Numbered from the stretch's first letter, positions 19,101 through 27,403 are shown. The stretch: 64,000 bases of DNA from Phormidium ambiguum IAM M-71 (GCF_001904725.1 NZ_MRCE01000017.1:1-64000), one strand, 5' to 3'. Notes: generated by a model from the sequence alone, not told the origin. Translations and numbers: made by a program.

Positions 19101-19360
19101 TGGAACGACTCAATGCTATTTTGATGACTTCTTTAACTTCAGCTTTGGGTTTGCTGCCATTAGTAATTGCTGTTGGCCCTGGCAAGGAAATTTTACAACC
19201 TTTGTCGATCGTTGTATTAGGTGGATTGTTTACATCTACTGCGCTTACCCTACTGGTGTTGCCAGCTTTGTATTCTAAATTTGGTAGATACTTATTGCCT
19301 AAGCCGAGTGCGAATGTTGTAGAAGATGGCAAAGTGCCTAATGCTGTATGGGAAAACTAA
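16172..19360 (+). CDS. Heavy-metal RND efflux pump, cassette 1
   Basis: Inner-membrane proton-driven pump of the CzcA/CusA (HME-RND) class with twelve helices and two large periplasmic loops. PLDVFPNFAPPQVEIETEA at the N-terminus and NRENVSRLIVVSANAKGRDL in the second loop are family hallmarks. TM4 reads AIGTAIDDAIVYAEN, so it has the paired Asp of a proton relay but not the DFG pattern of classical CzcA. The metal is therefore uncertain. Compared with the cassette 2 pump it has an insert of about 20 residues near 148-172 (including SKTDIPKLESGNEPKSK) and Y where cassette 2 has D in AIV-D-AEN. The length is 1062. It is translationally close to the adaptor gene. Confidence 0.92.
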   Translation: MMSIIAKWVITKRWLVAIAAFISTLIVVFNTIPQMPLDVFPNFAPPQVEIETEASGLAPEEIESLVTLPVESAINGTPGIATVRSSSSAGLSVVRVVFKWGTDIFQARQLVQERLQQAVSKLPTGVETPKIAPISSPIGTVLKYAFTVETEAQSKTDIPKLESGNEPKSKIDLMEVRRIVDWQVVNRLLGVPGVSQVLVYGGDVRQYQVLVDPNKLRAFNVSLEQVTQAVQTANVNAPGGFLITPDKQTLIRGIGRVESLDDLKQSAIATRQGTPIRIVDVADVQIGGAVKIGDGSLNGKDAVILMVNKQPQADTPTVTKAIETAIEELKAGLPKEIKVTQTFRQADYIDSSVENVRSALVEGSIIAAVILIPFLMNWRTLAVCLLNFALTFVFALQVLSWLGLGLNTMTLGGLAVAIGTAIDDAIVYAENTCRNLRENKYSPNPRPVLEVIFEAGEEVRESLIGATLITVVVFAPIFALVGVEGRIFGPMGMTYLVVVIVSSLESLVVSPALCAILLSHGKMPQIEPWIPRLCKRIYSPFLNFSTQSSTIILILATASMVAAIAIFPALGRAFLPEFQESTLVNTLALYPGTSLETTNSAAFVLETKLKDDPRLNYVQLRAGRAPNDPDAAPVNLAHLDIGLSEKGMENRVNTVEWLRKEFNKVPGAATNIGGFISHRIDEILSGVRSQIAVKIFGPDLEELRNIGKQVEATIESVPGIVDLQLEPQIPIEQIQIKFNRFAAAQYGLTIGQLSNIIETGLNGKVVSQVLEKQQTFDLIVWLKPEFRNNLETIENLLVDTTDGNKIPLAQVATVAYGTGPNTINRENVSRLIVVSANAKGRDLRSAVNDIQDKVKANVQIPSGYFIQYGGQFEAEERASKNILIFSAIAFVVITVLMYLSVKSIASTATIMINLPLALVGGVIAIALTGGVISIASLVGFVTLFGVATRNGLLLVDNYTTKAAAGMSLKEVLIAGSMERLNAILMTSLTSALGLLPLVIAVGPGKEILQPLSIVVLGGLFTSTALTLLVLPALYSKFGRYLLPKPSANVVEDGKVPNAVWEN

Positions 19361-19410
19361 TGTTCCTCTGGTAGCGATCGCTGCAAAAATTCCTTTTTCT
19401 TTCTCTAAAA

Positions 19411-19427
19411 TTTCATCGTGGTTTCAT
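19411..19427 (+). promoter_or_regulatory. CopR-type box B
   Basis: TTTCATCGTGGTTTCAT, two perfect hexamers with 11-bp period, 63 bp before the GTG start of the lipoprotein. It suggests the lipoprotein-CDF pair has its own promoter besides read-through from the pump gene. Confidence 0.7.
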
Positions 19428-19489
19428 CCGACGATGCCATCATAGATCGAAAGTATGCTGACGCATCTACTTTAGATGAGGAGTACCAG

Positions 19490-20032
19490 GTGAAAGTTAT
19501 CAAATCAAATTGGTTAATTTTGGGAACAATGGGGCTGCTTTTCTTGGGAGCTTGTAGTAATTCACCCCAAGCCAACAATTCCGCTAAAAATGTGGAAACT
19601 GCTACAAATACAGCAAGTTCCCCCAAAACTGAGGTAGCTAATTCAGCCGAGTCCGCAACTGTAGATAATCATAAACATGGTTCTCATAAACACGACGAAT
19701 CACAAGCAGGAAAAGAGCATTCGCATGGCGGGCAAGTTGTAGAAACGGGTAAATATCATTTAGAGTTAGTTTCGGAAAAAGAAGCAGCGGGAATTCACCT
19801 GGACTTTTATTTAAAATCAGGTGAAAAGCACGAAACCGTCCCAAATGCTAAAGTCACCGCTCAAGTTCAGCTACCTGATGGAACTGAAAAAACTTTAGAT
19901 TTAAAGTATGATTCCCAGGGTCAACACTACGCGGCTGTGCTGCCTGGAAATGCAAGCGATCGCTATCAGGTGAAAGTGACTGCGGATCTTGGCGGCGAAA
20001 AGGTAGACGGTCGCTTTACCATCAATAAGTAA
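19490..20032 (+). CDS. His-rich lipoprotein of efflux cassette 1
   Basis: The lipobox is LFLGAC, so this should be a membrane-anchored periplasmic protein. A His-rich stretch (NHKHGSHKHDES, then EHSHGGQVVE) can bind metal. The C-terminal 100 residues (GKYHLELVSEKEAAGIHLDF through GEKVDGRF) are shared with the lipoprotein of cassette 2, where the His-rich part is missing. GTG 19490 is chosen over 19418 because GAGGAG stands six bases before it and it leaves a normal signal peptide. The role is unknown; metal buffering or handing metal to the adaptor is likely from content and position. Confidence 0.75.
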   Translation: MKVIKSNWLILGTMGLLFLGACSNSPQANNSAKNVETATNTASSPKTEVANSAESATVDNHKHGSHKHDESQAGKEHSHGGQVVETGKYHLELVSEKEAAGIHLDFYLKSGEKHETVPNAKVTAQVQLPDGTEKTLDLKYDSQGQHYAAVLPGNASDRYQVKVTADLGGEKVDGRFTINK

Positions 20033-20059
20033 TCCTGAAAATTGGCAGGCAGAGCAATC

Positions 20060-20971
20060 ATGGCACATTCCCATAACCACGGACAAGAGCCGACTAATTA
20101 CAACCGTGCCTTTATTGTTAGCGTCGCTCTCAATACCGGGTTTGTTGTAATTGAGGCAATTTATGGGTTAGTTGCTAATTCCCTAGCATTGCTTGCTGAT
20201 GCGGGTCACAATTTGAGCGATGTTTTGGGTCTGCTACTAGCTTGGGGAGCAACCATTCTCGCCCGTCGCCAACCAACAGCACGTCGTACTTATGGGCTGC
20301 GTCGTTCTTCGATTTTGGCTGCTCTGTTGAATGCTATCCTTTTACTCGTAGCTTCGGGCGCGATCGCATGGGAAGCAATACAGCGCTTCCTACAACCCAG
20401 TCCAGTATCAGACGCTACAATTATCGGCGTTGCAGCCGTAGGCATCGCCATTAATGCGGGAAGCGCCCTCATGTTCCTGTCCGATCGCCAACGTGACTTA
20501 AATATTAGAGGAGCCTTCCTCCACTTGGTTGCTGACGCGGTACTATCTTTAGGCGCAGTGCTGGCTGGTATCGCTATTGTTGCAACTGGCTCGCTTTGGT
20601 TCGATCCGGTTGTCAGCTTGATTATTGTTGCTGTCATTGTTGTGGGGACTTGGCAATTGTTCCAAGAATCTATCAACTTGGTGACGGATGCCGTCCCAGC
20701 AGGTATTGAACCCCTTGCAGTCCGCACGTACTTGGCTGAACTCCCTGGTGTGGCTGGTGTTCACGACCTCCATATTTGGGCGATGAGTACAACTGAGACA
20801 GCACTCACAGCTCACTTGATAATACCTACAGGTTATCCCGGTGATGCTTTTTTGGTACGGGTAGCTCAAGAACTTCACGACCAGTTTAGTATTGAACACA
20901 CCACGCTCCAAATAGAAACTGGCGATCCAAGTTACCCATGTTCTCTTGCTCAAGAGAATGTTGTTTTGTGA
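20060..20971 (+). CDS. CDF zinc/cation efflux transporter, ZitB/CzcD type
   Basis: Full-length cation diffusion facilitator that exports Zn2+ or a similar ion from the cytosol in exchange for protons. It begins with a His-rich tip (AHSHNHGQ). The first metal-site helix has LADAGHNLSDVLGLL and TM5 has HLVADAVLSLGA. The cytoplasmic domain is present (LAELPGVAGVHDLHIWAMST). ATG 20060 is preferred over TTG 20042. It follows the lipoprotein by 27 bp and is probably co-transcribed with it. Cassette 2 has no CDF gene in this position. Confidence 0.92.
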   Translation: MAHSHNHGQEPTNYNRAFIVSVALNTGFVVIEAIYGLVANSLALLADAGHNLSDVLGLLLAWGATILARRQPTARRTYGLRRSSILAALLNAILLLVASGAIAWEAIQRFLQPSPVSDATIIGVAAVGIAINAGSALMFLSDRQRDLNIRGAFLHLVADAVLSLGAVLAGIAIVATGSLWFDPVVSLIIVAVIVVGTWQLFQESINLVTDAVPAGIEPLAVRTYLAELPGVAGVHDLHIWAMSTTETALTAHLIIPTGYPGDAFLVRVAQELHDQFSIEHTTLQIETGDPSYPCSLAQENVVL

Positions 20972-21095
20972 GCATAAAAAATATCTGAAGTTAGATGCGG
21001 GTATCAATATTGGGTCAATGCAGATAGCTAATGATTTTAAACTAACCCTAGCTATTTCTGTAAATACCTCACTAATTTTTATTAAACAGCCAAAA

Positions 21096-21112
21096 TTTCA
21101 TCCTCATTTCAT
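21096..21112 (+). promoter_or_regulatory. CopR-type box C
   Basis: TTTCATCCTCATTTCAT, two perfect hexamers with 11-bp period, about 90 bp upstream of the first DUF2808-like gene. It falls inside a spurious reading frame (20946-21185). Confidence 0.7.
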
Positions 21113-21202
21113 CATGACCTGTCATCCTAATGAAGGAAAGGTTTATTTGCCAAAGGGAAATCTGAAATCCAGTTGGCGTTCTTGATTGCTTTGACAGTTT
21201 AG

Positions 21203-21679
21203 ATGAAGAAAATACTGAGATACACTGCTGCATTCGCTTTGGCTACCGCAGCTTTAATTTCTGCTAGCTATGCAACTGCCACAACAGATAATAGTAGGGA
21301 ATCCAATGTTGAGCGTAATGTGGAATCCCCTTCTAGTCGTTGGCGTATTGTTAAACAGGTTTTTCGATTACGCATTCCCCAGAATAATAGCCCCCTTTCC
21401 CAGCTAATTATTGATACTCCATCTACGGTAGCTGTAAGTAACGATATTGATGTACGGGATGAGAACGGTCAAAAAATTAACATTAATATTTATACAAATG
21501 GTAAAAAAATCATTATAGATTTTCCTGACAGAAATTTGGTTAACACTAGGCTCTTGATTGAACTCAACAAAGTAAGACAACCAATTCATGGGTCTGCTTC
21601 TATCTATAGATTTTCGGTTAAAGTTGTTGGCAGCGATACAGAAATTTCCATAGGTGAAGCTAGATTTATCACATTTTAG
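21203..21679 (+). CDS. Secreted DUF2808-like protein 1
   Basis: Signal peptide (TAAFALATAALISASYATA) and a beta-rich domain with the family pattern of five paralogues in this window: FRLRIPQNNSPLSQLIIDTP, then DENGQKININI, then KIIIDFPDRNL, then YRFSVKVVG and a final IGEARF. It matches my memory of cyanobacterial DUF2808. Function is unknown. It is the most diverged paralogue and lacks the Q-P-V-x-P-E segment of the others. It stands downstream of its own CopR-type box, so it is probably metal-induced. Confidence 0.7.
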   Translation: MKKILRYTAAFALATAALISASYATATTDNSRESNVERNVESPSSRWRIVKQVFRLRIPQNNSPLSQLIIDTPSTVAVSNDIDVRDENGQKININIYTNGKKIIIDFPDRNLVNTRLLIELNKVRQPIHGSASIYRFSVKVVGSDTEISIGEARFITF

Positions 21680-21778
21680 TTTGCACTTTTCAACTTCATT
21701 ATTTTTCCGTCTTTGATGTTTGTAATAGCAGTCGTTTGTTTTTCTATAGTCTGCCTAAATTTATTACCGTTTACTTTA

Positions 21779-22231
21779 TAAAAGTATCCACAGTATCGAA
21801 CAATTACTTCCGTTCGGTATTTATTAACTATTATTTTAGTTCCTCTGCTAATCAATCAGCTTTCTAAAAACCTTTTGTTTGACCCCTTAGTAAAAGGCTG
21901 GTGGATTAACAAGCCATCAGAAGTTTTTCTAAACTCTTCTCAAGAAGAAAGAGCATTAGCTGAGCTAAAAAGATTTAAAGAAAAAATTCGATTTGAGGTT
22001 TTGGTCGGAAAAAGTCCAGAACTTTCTACCGTTGCTATAGAAGAAAGGCTGAAGGACAAGGCAACTCAGATAACCTACAAGTACAAAATTGAAAGTGCTG
22101 AAGCTGTTGGAAATATTTTTGCAGATATAGTTTCAGTATTTACTTTCATATTTTTAGTCGTAGCAGGCCGAGAACAGATAGCTATTTTAAAGTCTTTTAA
22201 GTTCAGTTGTTTTCTAGGTAAAGTTTCTTAA
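21779..22231 (+). pseudogene. Fragment of the proton-extrusion gene pxcA/cemA
   Basis: Translation from 21779 reads KYPQYRTITSVRYLLTIIL, then PLLINQLSKNLLFDPLVKGWW, and on to FTFIFLVVAGREQIAILKSF. This is the central membrane part of PxcA (CemA), which takes part in light-driven proton extrusion and is normally a chromosomal gene of more than 400 residues. The frame is preceded by a TAA stop and loses similarity after LKSF, ending in a foreign KFSCFLGKVS tail. Both ends are therefore missing. An ATG-less start near 21875 is not a real gene start. It is inserted between two DUF2808-like genes. Confidence 0.8.
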
Positions 22232-22242
22232 ACGAGCTAAAA

Positions 22243-22259
22243 TTTCATCCTGGTTTCAT
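22243..22259 (+). promoter_or_regulatory. CopR-type box D
   Basis: TTTCATCCTGGTTTCAT, 11-bp period, about 90 bp upstream of the second DUF2808-like gene. A TAATAA hexamer follows after 18 bases and could be the -10. Confidence 0.72.
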
Positions 22260-22351
22260 CTCACTCTGTCAATCTAGTAATAACAGGATCATTTGCTAAA
22301 AATGAGTCTGTAACTTGGTTAATGCGCTCAATTCCTTACAGGAGTGACAGA

Positions 22352-22819
22352 GTGAGAATACTAATTTATACTGCTGCCATAGCTTTGGCTCTTGCAACTT
22401 CAATTCCTGCTGACAATGCCAGTGCCAGAACAGAAGGTGGTCTTCATGTTGAGGGAGCGGTACAATTTCCTCAAAATCGATCGAGAATTGTTAGACATAC
22501 AATTCGGTTTCACATTCCTCAAGGTAGCAGTCCTCTTTCTCAATTAAATATTGATGTTCCAGAGGGTATAAGAATAAGTGACAATATTGCTCTAACAGAT
22601 AAGTCGGGACGGAAAATTGACGCCAATATTTCTGTCATGGGCAACAAAGTCATAGTCGATTTTCCGCAACCAATTGCTCCTGAATCGAAACTTAAGCTTG
22701 ACCTGAACAATATAAGAAGAAGAGGTGTTTCTAACGCTTGGATATACCGTGTTTCTGCTAAACTTGTTGGTCTTGAGGCAGATGTCCCCATCGGAATAGC
22801 CCAGATTCGTGTCTACTGA
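22352..22819 (+). CDS. Secreted DUF2808-like protein 2
   Basis: Signal peptide (YTAAIALALATSIPADNASA) and a DUF2808-like domain: FHIPQGSSPLSQLNIDVPEG, TDKSGRKIDANISVMGNK, VIVDFPQPIAPESKLKLDL and IYRVSAKLVGLEADVPIG. GTG 22352 is preferred over ATG 22322 because GGAG precedes it by seven bases and it aligns with the starts of the four paralogues. It has its own CopR-type box. There is no obvious metal-binding cluster, so a structural or surface role under metal stress is possible. Confidence 0.72.
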   Translation: MRILIYTAAIALALATSIPADNASARTEGGLHVEGAVQFPQNRSRIVRHTIRFHIPQGSSPLSQLNIDVPEGIRISDNIALTDKSGRKIDANISVMGNKVIVDFPQPIAPESKLKLDLNNIRRRGVSNAWIYRVSAKLVGLEADVPIGIAQIRVY

Positions 22820-23028
22820 CGTAAATTGGCTCATCAGCTGGTTTATACACTATCAGTTTTGGAGGTATTTAAGGCTTACTTTTGGCAAGCCTTATTATCC
22901 AATTTGATAACCGATGTATTTGCGATTGTTAGCCTGTAAAAGATTTGATAAGTAAACTCATTTATAACAGAAGTTCAAGAATAATTGAGAACTATTCGCA
23001 GGCAAATACGATAACAGATTGTCAAAAA

Positions 23029-23045
23029 ATTCATCTTCATTTCAT
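23029..23045 (+). promoter_or_regulatory. CopR-type box E
   Basis: ATTCATCTTCATTTCAT, 11-bp period with one change in the first hexamer. TAAATA follows after 18 bases. It precedes the third DUF2808-like gene and, 550 bp on, the response regulator and kinase, so the two-component system may regulate itself. Confidence 0.7.
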
Positions 23046-23106
23046 TTCTATCTGCAAAACTAATAAATAAGGAGATTAAACAGTTAGTTTCTCAAAAAGT
23101 AAGGCG

Positions 23107-23577
23107 ATGAAAAACTTAGTTTACGCAACAACAATTACTCTGGTACTTGCATCCTTATTTCCTACTGCTCAAGCGCGAAATCTAATGGATTACAACGTTA
23201 CTCATCTGGGCGATAGCGCTGCAATTCCTAATAACGCTCGAATTCAGGGTGCTACCCATCAGTTAGATGTTTATGTCAAGGTACAGGCTCTTTCATCACT
23301 GTCAATCGATTTACCAGAAGATATTAGCATCCGTAGGGGGATTGAGGTGAAGAATCAATCGGGACAGAAAATTGAGGCTGATGTTTCTATCAATAATAGA
23401 AAAGCTAAAGTCGTTTTCTCTCAACCAGTACCTCCTGAGACCAAGCTATCAATTAATATGCGAGGCGTTATCACTCCAGGTTATGACCACATCTGGCTGT
23501 ACCGAATTTATGGAAAGATGGTCGGCGCGAATGCAGAAATCCCTCTCGGTACAGCTTGGATTCCAACCTACAAATAG
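23107..23577 (+). CDS. Secreted DUF2808-like protein 3
   Basis: Signal peptide (TITLVLASLFPTAQA) and a DUF2808-like domain: THQLDVYVKVQALSSLSIDL, VKNQSGQKIEADVSINNRK, VVFSQPVPPETKLSI and IWLYRIYGKMVGANAEIPLG. It is closest to the two cassette 2 paralogues. It lies 15 bp before the response regulator without a separate promoter in between, so the three genes DUF2808-regulator-kinase form one operon. The same order recurs in cassette 2. Confidence 0.73.
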   Translation: MKNLVYATTITLVLASLFPTAQARNLMDYNVTHLGDSAAIPNNARIQGATHQLDVYVKVQALSSLSIDLPEDISIRRGIEVKNQSGQKIEADVSINNRKAKVVFSQPVPPETKLSINMRGVITPGYDHIWLYRIYGKMVGANAEIPLGTAWIPTYK

Positions 23578-23592
23578 GCTCGGTGAATTTTA

Positions 23593-24294
23593 ATGAAAGT
23601 TCTGCTAGTTGAAGATGAGCCAGTCCTGGGTGCGGCAATTAAGCGAACCTTGAACCAGGAAAGATATATTGTTGATTGGGTTTTAAATGGTACTGAAGCT
23701 TGGGACTGTCTAGAAAACCAGAAAATACAGTATACGCTGGCAATCTTCGACTGGTTATTGCCAGGAATGTCAGGTTTAGAACTGCTGCGTAGGTTGCGTA
23801 CTCGCAGCAACCCCTTGCCCGTATTAATGCTGACAGCAAAAGACCGAATGGAAGATAGGGTAACAGGATTGGATGCAGGGGCGGATGATTATTTGGTGAA
23901 GCCGTTTGGCATGGAGGAATTGTTAGCACGACTGCGGGCATTGCAGAGGCGATCGCCCCAACTTCAACCCCAGCAACTTCAAGTCGGTTGCTTCATCTTA
24001 GATTACGGCACCTGTACTGTTTGTCTTCAGCAGGTCAATGGTAACAAACAAGTTATTTCTCTAACTAGAAAAGAATTTCAGGTACTGGAATACTTTATGA
24101 AACACCCGAACCAATATATTACCCGCACCCAGCTTTTGGACTATCTTTACGAAATGAATGCAGAACGCATTAGTAATGTAGTGGCGGCTCAAATTCGATT
24201 GGTGCGACGCAAACTGTCAGAACTCGGCTGTGATGGTTTAATTGAAACTGTTCCTGGCCTGGGCTATCGGTTCAATCTCAATGATGCAAACTAA
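23593..24294 (+). CDS. OmpR-family response regulator, cassette 1 (CopR/RppA-like)
   Basis: The receiver domain begins MKVLLVEDEPVLGAAIKRTL, with the phospho-acceptor Asp in LAIFDWLLPGMSG and the conserved Lys in DYLVKPFGM. The C-terminal winged helix has ISLTRKEFQVLEYFMKHPNQ and ISNVVAAQIRLVRRKL. It should bind direct repeats such as the TTTCAT boxes here. It is 233 residues long and closely related to the cassette 2 regulator; the recognition-helix segments are nearly the same, so both may share targets. The kinase start overlaps its end. Confidence 0.92.
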   Translation: MKVLLVEDEPVLGAAIKRTLNQERYIVDWVLNGTEAWDCLENQKIQYTLAIFDWLLPGMSGLELLRRLRTRSNPLPVLMLTAKDRMEDRVTGLDAGADDYLVKPFGMEELLARLRALQRRSPQLQPQQLQVGCFILDYGTCTVCLQQVNGNKQVISLTRKEFQVLEYFMKHPNQYITRTQLLDYLYEMNAERISNVVAAQIRLVRRKLSELGCDGLIETVPGLGYRFNLNDAN

Positions 24295-25648
24295 ACCATT
24301 TCGTCAAACGCGCTGGCGACTGGCTCTTTGGTATGCAGTCGTTATGGGTTTCATTCTTAGCTTATGCGGTTTCGGGGTCTACGAAGTGATGATTTATGCC
24401 CATTTAGTTGCTATTGACCGAGAGCTAAAATCTGTAGCGGGAACGCTGCATGACAGTATTGAACCGAATCTGAAACAGTCTGGTCGCCTAGAGCTAATTT
24501 TCCACCAGCTTTTACCCGATATTTGTTCAGCAAAGTCCAGTTGTCCTACCCAAACAGTTTATCGACAAGGCTACCACACCTCTACTAAACGCCACATTCT
24601 TAGTGCGATTTATCAAGGTAATTACTATTACATCCGATTTGTGGATGGAGCGGGACAGTTGATTGCTCTGGCAGGTTTCCAACCTGAAGGGTTGCCACTG
24701 GCTGTAGGCCAAAAAGTTTGGCAAACGCTCAAAGACCAACAAGGCGATCGCTATCATCAAATGTCTCTGCCGCTGCATACCCAAGATAATCGGCTTTGGG
24801 GATATATACAAGTCGGGCGAAGTCTCAAAGACCTCGATAGCCGTCTCGCCGCCTTGAAATTAATTTTGGGGTTGGGATTGCCAATTACAGTACTTCTGGT
24901 TGGGGGTTCTAGTTGGTGGCTAGCGGGGTTGGCGATGCAACCAATTAACCAGTCCTATCAACAAATGAAACAATTCACAGCAGATGCTGCCCATGAATTG
25001 CGGACTCCTGTGGCAGCGATTCAAGCAGCGGTCGAATCTGTACTCAGGATGTCTTATCTGTCTGAATCAGAGGCGCGAGATACCCTAAAAAATGTGGTGA
25101 GTCAAAATCATCGACTTGCTGAAATGATTGAGGATTTATTGCTTCTGTCTCGATTGGAAGAGCAAAAAATCCTGACACCGCAGGTAACTTGTTGTCTCAA
25201 CGATTTGGTGAGTGACTTGGTGGAAGAGTTCGCAGATATGGCCTTTGCTGCCAAGGTGATACTGACATCTGAGGTGCGGGTACGTAAGTCACTGTATGTC
25301 GTAGGAGATGAAAATCAACTTTATCGCCTGGTTTCTAATTTAATTACTAATGCGATTAAATACACGCCAGCAGGGGGTCAGATAACTGTTGTTTTAGACC
25401 GCAGTAACAGTCATGCTTTGATTGAGGTTCGAGATACGGGTATTGGAATTGCACCGGAAGAACAGACGCGAATTTTTGAACGCTTTTATCGCGTGAATAG
25501 CGATCGCTCTCGCAGTTCCGGCGGGGCTGGATTAGGGTTAGCGATCGCGTCTGCGATCATTCAAGCACACCACGGCAGCTTACAGGTACAAAGCGAATTA
25601 GGCAAAGGTAGCACTTTCACGATTCAATTGCCTTCTATTTCTAAATAA
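24281..25648 (+). CDS. Sensor histidine kinase, cassette 1
   Basis: Membrane kinase with TM1 (WYAVVMGFILSLCGFGVYEV), a periplasmic sensor of about 140 residues, TM2 (LILGLGLPITVLLVGGSSWW), HisKA (ADAAHELRTPVAAIQ, His being the phosphorylated residue) and a HATPase domain (NLITNAIKYTPAGGQ, DTGIGIAPEEQ, GGAGLGLAIASAI). The sensor has an extra segment of about 18 residues with two cysteines (DICSAKSSCPTQTVYR) that the cassette 2 kinase lacks. The start at 24281 (or 24284) overlaps the regulator's stop; the upstream in-frame ATG at 24242 lies inside the regulator gene. Confidence 0.92.
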   Translation: MMQTKPFRQTRWRLALWYAVVMGFILSLCGFGVYEVMIYAHLVAIDRELKSVAGTLHDSIEPNLKQSGRLELIFHQLLPDICSAKSSCPTQTVYRQGYHTSTKRHILSAIYQGNYYYIRFVDGAGQLIALAGFQPEGLPLAVGQKVWQTLKDQQGDRYHQMSLPLHTQDNRLWGYIQVGRSLKDLDSRLAALKLILGLGLPITVLLVGGSSWWLAGLAMQPINQSYQQMKQFTADAAHELRTPVAAIQAAVESVLRMSYLSESEARDTLKNVVSQNHRLAEMIEDLLLLSRLEEQKILTPQVTCCLNDLVSDLVEEFADMAFAAKVILTSEVRVRKSLYVVGDENQLYRLVSNLITNAIKYTPAGGQITVVLDRSNSHALIEVRDTGIGIAPEEQTRIFERFYRVNSDRSRSSGGAGLGLAIASAIIQAHHGSLQVQSELGKGSTFTIQLPSISK

Positions 25649-25739
25649 CTAAAGTTGCTTAGTTTGACTAGGGTTGGGTCATCACGAAACCAGATACCAC
25701 CGATTTGAGCAATCCCGTACTGTCGTGCCTTAGCATTAA

Positions 25740-26771
25740 CTAATTCAACTCCTTCCAGGTTGCTCCACTATCTTGGGATTGAAAGACAGCGTTATTGTTG
25801 TTCACTGCATAAAGAATTTGAGGATTGCTGGGAGCGATCGCAATATACAGTATCGTTCCCTTAGTTCCAGTCCCCCATTGCTCCCAAGTCTTGCCACCAT
25901 CAGCACTGCGATAAACTCTAGGAGACGATTTGAGCAATCGATACCCATACATCACCGTGTTATCTCCCGCTTTTAACAAAGCTAAACCGACAACGGGTGC
26001 ATTTTGAGTATTTGGTACTAACGCCCAGTTATCGCCACCATTGGTACTTTCGTATAAACCCGCCCCAGTGGTTGCAAACACATGGTCAGGGTTACGCGGA
26101 TCGACGGCAAGACTAAAGGGTTCGCCGCCTAACCCAACCATGCGTGGTTTAGCCCAGGTTTTTCCACCATCCTTTGAAGCATGAAACCCTTTCGCCCCAG
26201 AAGCAGGCCAACCGTAAAATATATTTGGATCGCTGGGAGCTATAGCCATTGCGTGAAAATCTACTCCTGGCATTGAAATCTGTTTCCAATCTTGGCCTTG
26301 ATTTTCAGTAATTTGGAAACCTAAGTTGCCTCCTGTATGCGGATGTCCGCTAGCATAAAAGCGGTTTGAGTCGGTAGGATGAGCGGTGAAACCCATGTAA
26401 TCTGCCCGTTCCTTTTCCGGTTCCATCCAGAACCATTCCTCAGTTTCAGAACGTTTCAGAAGACCATTGTGAGTGGCAACATACATAACTTGAGGATTGT
26501 CGGGATTCACCGTTAAACCATGAACGTGATTGTCTGTTCGCCAATTGACGGCTGGTTCTAGAGAAGCATTTATAGCCGTTTGTTGCGGCTTTTGTTCAGG
26601 AGTAGATTGGCTTGTTAACTGATTCCTGGTAGGCTGCTGACTTCCTCTGCCCAACCACACTCCCAAACCTCCGCCCAGTAACAGAGAAGCAGCTATAGGG
26701 ACGGCGCAGCAAACCACCATCGCTATCCACATCCATTTCATCCCGTGATTTTTGGAATCAGGCTGACTCAT
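25740..26771 (-). CDS. Membrane-anchored beta-propeller with BNR/Asp-box repeats
   Basis: An N-terminal helix (MVVCCAVPIAASLLLGGGLGVW) anchors a secreted domain with repeated Asp-box turns: SKDGGKTWAKP, STNGGDNWALV, SADGGKTWEQW and SQDSGATWKEL. The repeat pattern is that of sialidase-like or Ycf48-like propellers, and the whole resembles the family named F510_1955 glycosylhydrolase in databases. That name does not prove an enzyme; I see no catalytic set. Relatives are often next to metal-resistance genes. The downstream end faces the kinase gene convergently. Confidence 0.7.
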   Translation of the reverse strand: MSQPDSKNHGMKWMWIAMVVCCAVPIAASLLLGGGLGVWLGRGSQQPTRNQLTSQSTPEQKPQQTAINASLEPAVNWRTDNHVHGLTVNPDNPQVMYVATHNGLLKRSETEEWFWMEPEKERADYMGFTAHPTDSNRFYASGHPHTGGNLGFQITENQGQDWKQISMPGVDFHAMAIAPSDPNIFYGWPASGAKGFHASKDGGKTWAKPRMVGLGGEPFSLAVDPRNPDHVFATTGAGLYESTNGGDNWALVPNTQNAPVVGLALLKAGDNTVMYGYRLLKSSPRVYRSADGGKTWEQWGTGTKGTILYIAIAPSNPQILYAVNNNNAVFQSQDSGATWKELN

Positions 26772-27039
26772 AGTAATAGTTCTCCTAAAGGTGTTTTTTA
26801 CTGGAAAAGTGTTGAGTTTTAATAAAATTTCAAAGCAAGCGCTATCAGCACTTTCAAATGAAAGTAACCCCGAGGAGAATTTCCGTAGTTTACCTCAATT
26901 TCCTCAGATTAATTGTTATTAAATTGCTCTCTTAGCAATGGGTTTATCAGCTTTTTTGGCGAGAGTCATCTAACCTTTTAGGTTGTATTCTGATTTTCCT
27001 GGTAAAGATGAACCTCTCGCCGCACGATTCTTAAAAGCC

Positions 27040-27351
27040 TTATTGGGACTGACGGTTTTGGTCGTCCATCCTCCGCATATTGTTCATCATTTCTTGCATA
27101 TTATTCATCATGTTTTTGCAACAGCTGCATCCCGTTTGATTTGGCTGCTGTGGCGTCTGATTCATTTGCGCTGTGGTTTGATTTGTTGGCTCTTGAGTTA
27201 GGCTGGCCTCATTCGTGGTGCTGGAAGCCGTAGTAGGCGTCGCGGTCTGATTGTGAGTGTCAGCAAACGATGGAGTAGCAGCTAACGCTAATAATGCCAA
27301 ACTAGCGATCGCTGCGTTCAATACTGTCTGAGTAGGGGTAGTCATTTTCAT
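27040..27351 (-). CDS. Secreted Met-rich, Cys-containing metal-binding peptide
   Basis: The signal peptide (IASLALLALAATPSFA) is followed by a Thr/Gln/Asn-rich linker and a short C-terminal cluster, TGCSCCKNMMNNMQEMMNNM, with three Cys and eight or so Met. Met-rich and Cys-rich clusters of this sort bind Cu(I). I do not recognise a named family. ATG 27351 is chosen because GAGG lies six bases upstream; the in-frame TTG at 27363 is the only longer start. A MerR-type promoter stands 53 bp upstream, so induction by a thiophilic metal is likely. Confidence 0.65.
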   Translation of the reverse strand: MKMTTPTQTVLNAAIASLALLALAATPSFADTHNQTATPTTASSTTNEASLTQEPTNQTTAQMNQTPQQPNQTGCSCCKNMMNNMQEMMNNMRRMDDQNRQSQ

Positions 27352-27403
27352 TTTTATCCTCAATTATTCTGTTGCTTGACGGGTGCATTTGGCACTATCA
27401 CTC

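Noticed and set aside
20946-21185. Open frame of 79 codons
   Set aside because: It spans the end of the CDF gene and the CopR-type box C; no protein-like features.
26983-27201. Plus-strand frame of 72 codons rich in His and Leu
   Set aside because: Antisense to the Met-rich peptide; His and Leu come from its Met codons read backwards.
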